Below, in pieces: positions 62,005 to 64,000 of a stretch of 64,000 nt of DNA. A program made the translations under genes and the position numbers. Numbering within the stretch: position 1 is the first letter of the stretch; every line of letters starts with the position of its first letter. Origin of the DNA: an uncultured candidate division Zixibacteria bacterium (GTDB lineage: Bacteria > Zixibacteria > MSB-5A5 > GN15 > PGXB01); the NCBI GenBank assembly GCA_937925655.1, contig CALAMC010000035.1, forward strand, positions 74,073-138,072, in the 5' to 3' direction. The notes beneath the pieces are model-generated. The model worked only from the letters and a program-made list of their open reading frames with translations. It was not told the DNA's origin and ran no database searches.

Positions 62005-63339
62005 ATGTTTTCGTCGAAAATACGCAATTATGCCAAAATATCGAGGTTTCTTATCGGGGGGAGTGTCCTCGGTTTCGCGCTGGTGTTTCCGGCATCACCC
62101 GTAAACGGTCAGTCGACCGATAGCCTCCGCGTAGATGAGGTTATCAGGGATGTAATTCGTCAAAATAATCGGGTCGCTGCCGCGCGCTATATGGAGACGG
62201 CGGCGCTGGCCAAAGTGGGTCCGGCCGGCGCATGGGATGATCCGATGCTTATGATCGGAGTTACCAATCTGCCCACCTCATTTGATTTCGGTATGGACCC
62301 TATGACCATGAAGATGGTTGGATTGAGCCAGAATATTCCATATGCCGGCCAGAAAGGATTTCAGGCGAAAACCGCAAGGGCCGAGGCTGAGGCGGCGACA
62401 CAGGATCGTTACGCCATGGAAGTCGATCTGGTGATGGCGGCTCGATTTGCCTTTGCCGATTTGTACTATCGTAGCAGGTCACTCTCCGACCTGGCGTCCC
62501 AATACGAATTGATGGATCAGGTCGTGGCATCGGCCAGGGCGAAACTTATGACCAATCAGGCCAATTATGACGAAGTCCTGTGGGCCGAAGCTGAATTAGG
62601 GCGGCTACAGACGCAATTGCTCGAAGCCGAACACATGGTCGATGAAGCTCTTTATAATTTAAATATTCTTAGAGGCTTTGATGTAACCACCTCCACGCCC
62701 CCGCTCGCCGATCCGACCCCGGTCGCATTGCCGCTGACTCCCGACGACTGGTTGGCGGCGGCCAGGCAGTATTATCCTCCGCTGCAGAAACTGATCCATC
62801 AAGCTGAAGGCTTTAGTTACGCAGGTGCGGCCGCCCGTCGCATGAGCTGGCCGATGCTCGGATTGTCCGCGATATACGCCTTTCGCTCCGCCACGGAAAT
62901 GGAGAAACGTGATGACATGGTCAGTCTTCAGGCAAATATCTCATTGCCCTTCTTTGCCGGGCGACAGCAGAAAAAAATGGCGATTTCGATGGAGGCGATG
63001 CGAAAGGGGATCGACTATGAGGCAATCGAAAAATGGCGCGAGGTTGAAGCCCGGTTGAGAATACTCCATTCAACGGCCTGGCATCTCGTCCAATCGATAG
63101 ATCTGTATCTGAATCGAATAATTCCGGCGGCACTGGACGCTTATCAAAGTGCGTTGGCGGGTTATTCGGCCAATAAAGTTCCTTACACGAATCTGCTCAT
63201 GTTCGCGGTCGGGGTATATCGCGATCGTCTGGCACTGAATCAATTCGGCAACCGGTTGGCCCGGACTATGGCCGAAATTGATAGCTATACAATCGATCCC
63301 AAAAGTTTTGTCGTCGATAGTACGAAGTATAATCCTTAA
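62005..63339 (+). CDS. TolC-like outer-membrane efflux protein
   Basis: 444 residues. A signal peptide (RFLIGGSVLGFALVFPASPVNG) is followed by the two helical outer-membrane-efflux repeats: DEVIRDVIRQNNRVAAARYMETAALAKVGPAGAWDDPMLMIGV and a second half with YPPLQKLIHQAEGFSYAGAAARRMSWPMLGLSAIYAFRS. The family resembles CusC-type channels. It is 15 bases before a metal-efflux adaptor gene, so it likely exports heavy metals such as copper or silver. Confidence 0.88.
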   Translation: MFSSKIRNYAKISRFLIGGSVLGFALVFPASPVNGQSTDSLRVDEVIRDVIRQNNRVAAARYMETAALAKVGPAGAWDDPMLMIGVTNLPTSFDFGMDPMTMKMVGLSQNIPYAGQKGFQAKTARAEAEAATQDRYAMEVDLVMAARFAFADLYYRSRSLSDLASQYELMDQVVASARAKLMTNQANYDEVLWAEAELGRLQTQLLEAEHMVDEALYNLNILRGFDVTTSTPPLADPTPVALPLTPDDWLAAARQYYPPLQKLIHQAEGFSYAGAAARRMSWPMLGLSAIYAFRSATEMEKRDDMVSLQANISLPFFAGRQQKKMAISMEAMRKGIDYEAIEKWREVEARLRILHSTAWHLVQSIDLYLNRIIPAALDAYQSALAGYSANKVPYTNLLMFAVGVYRDRLALNQFGNRLARTMAEIDSYTIDPKSFVVDSTKYNP

Positions 63340-63354
63340 TCCGAGGTAACAGTT

Positions 63355-64000
63355 ATGTCGGAAGATATACACGAATACGATTCTCATGGGCACGAGCCGA
63401 TGCCTGAAGGGGAGGAAAAAGCCCCGCCATTCACGCATGCTATGGCAATCATCCGATGGGTGATATTGGGTGCTATGACTGTCTTCGCCTGCGTCATGAT
63501 TCTCAACTACTTTGGTGCCACCCCATGGGCCAATGCATCGGAACCTTCATCCAAATATCACTGCCCCATGCACCCGACCTACGTCGCCAACCAGCCGGGC
63601 GACTGCCCGATTTGCGGCATGACACTTGTGGCCATCGATGCAACCGGCAAAGAGGTCAGGACGGGCGACGGCGCCAATGCCGACGCCACACGGCATGGGG
63701 ATTTGGAGAAAACAATTGCCCGGCCCGGTCAATATACCTGTCCTATGCATCCGGAAGTAGTATCCGATACGCTTGGAAGATGTCCCAAATGTGGGATGAA
63801 TCTCGAACAGGTTCCGCATCCGGCCCTGCCCGGTCAATACACCTGTCCTATGCATCCGGAAGTAGTATCCGATACGCTTGGAAGATGTCCCAAATGTGGG
63901 ATGAATCTCGAACAGGTTCCGCATCCGGCCCTGCCCGGTCAATACACCTGTCCTATGCATCCGGAAGTAGTATCCGATACGCTTGGAAGATGTCCCAAAT
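63355..64000 (+). CDS. CusB-like metal-efflux adaptor with amplified metal-binding modules, 3' truncated by window end
   Basis: The frame is open to the last base (215 codons shown). It starts with a His/Glu-rich tail and a membrane helix (IIRWVILGAMTVFACVMIL). A first heavy-metal-binding module follows (YHCPMHPTYVANQPGDCPICGM), then a linker and at least two and a half copies of a module YTCPMHPEVVSDTLGRCPKC ending in GMNLEQV. The C-P-M-H-P and C-P-x-C-G-M ligands are those of the module found at the N-terminus of CusB-type adaptors, usually in one copy. The adaptor core itself lies beyond the window. Confidence 0.85.
   Translation, partial: MSEDIHEYDSHGHEPMPEGEEKAPPFTHAMAIIRWVILGAMTVFACVMILNYFGATPWANASEPSSKYHCPMHPTYVANQPGDCPICGMTLVAIDATGKEVRTGDGANADATRHGDLEKTIARPGQYTCPMHPEVVSDTLGRCPKCGMNLEQVPHPALPGQYTCPMHPEVVSDTLGRCPKCGMNLEQVPHPALPGQYTCPMHPEVVSDTLGRCPK
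63724..64000 (+). repeat. 105-bp tandem repeat inside the adaptor gene
   Basis: Copies at 63724-63828, 63829-63933 and 63934 onward (cut by the window). Copies 1 and 2 differ at a single base (T/C in the CAATA-T/C-ACCTG part) and the visible part of copy 3 matches copy 2. The unit is 35 codons, so the frame is preserved. Confidence 0.92.

Noticed and set aside
63547..63960. 137-codon minus-strand frame with internal repeats
   Set aside because: The repeats are the antisense image of the adaptor gene's 105-bp tandem repeat, whose plus-strand frame encodes clear metal-binding motifs.
63724..64000. CRISPR-like array
   Set aside because: Units are directly adjacent 105-bp coding repeats without variable spacers.

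Overview
This 64-kb window is from an uncultured, strictly bacterial genome, most likely a member of the FCB superphylum near candidate phylum Zixibacteria. That placement is an inference. It rests on two secreted proteins with C-terminal 'NPFNP...YNILGQ...SSGIYF' type-A sorting modules, on the mix of anaerobic hydrogenase/Hdr genes with arsenic and metal-efflux genes, and on general gene style. No rRNA, tRNA or CRISPR array was seen.

Region 1 (1-10.7 kb, + strand): an operon for a soluble HdrABC-MvhADG complex (flavin-based electron bifurcation from H2), with its hydrogenase endoprotease, hypA and hypB. It ends with a gene that fuses four DsrC/TusE-like domains. Region 2 (10.8-18 kb, - strand): a beta-barrel-like protein, a DUF3024 protein and an arsenic operon (arsR, ArsP-type permease, mini-thioredoxin, ArsF-like, ArsG-like, a DUF1573 protein with an in-frame TGA where the family has Cys, arsC, acr3). 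Region 3 (18-27 kb): a subtilisin-like protease with a sorting tail, a large hybrid histidine kinase, a chimeric gene remnant and a lipoprotein.

Region 4 (27-37.3 kb, + strand) is the most novel part. A 33-residue precursor-like peptide with a near-perfect Shine-Dalgarno is followed by two hairpins. Then come three nucleotidyltransferase-fold proteins (one intact, two degenerate), a PqqD-radical SAM-SPASM protein, a thymidylate-kinase-like protein, two ATP-grasp-fold proteins (one intact, one degenerate), a HlyD adaptor, an ABC exporter and a DUF92 membrane protein. It reads as a ribosomal-peptide maturation and export cluster of a type I do not recognise.

Region 5 (37.3-45.7 kb): a secreted seven-bladed propeller protein, then a chaperone-usher-like fimbrial locus with DUF4402 pilin-like subunits, two of them a recent tandem duplication with different signal peptides. 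Region 6 (46-61.6 kb): a methyltransferase, then gdhA with a perfect sigma70 promoter. Around gdhA lie three PEP-synthase N-domain proteins without catalytic C-domains, a receiver-like protein, a histidine kinase, a degenerate NtrC-like regulator and a metallophosphoesterase. Region 7 (62-64 kb): a TolC-like protein and the start of a CusB-like metal-efflux adaptor whose metal-binding module is amplified in 105-bp repeats; this gene runs off the window.
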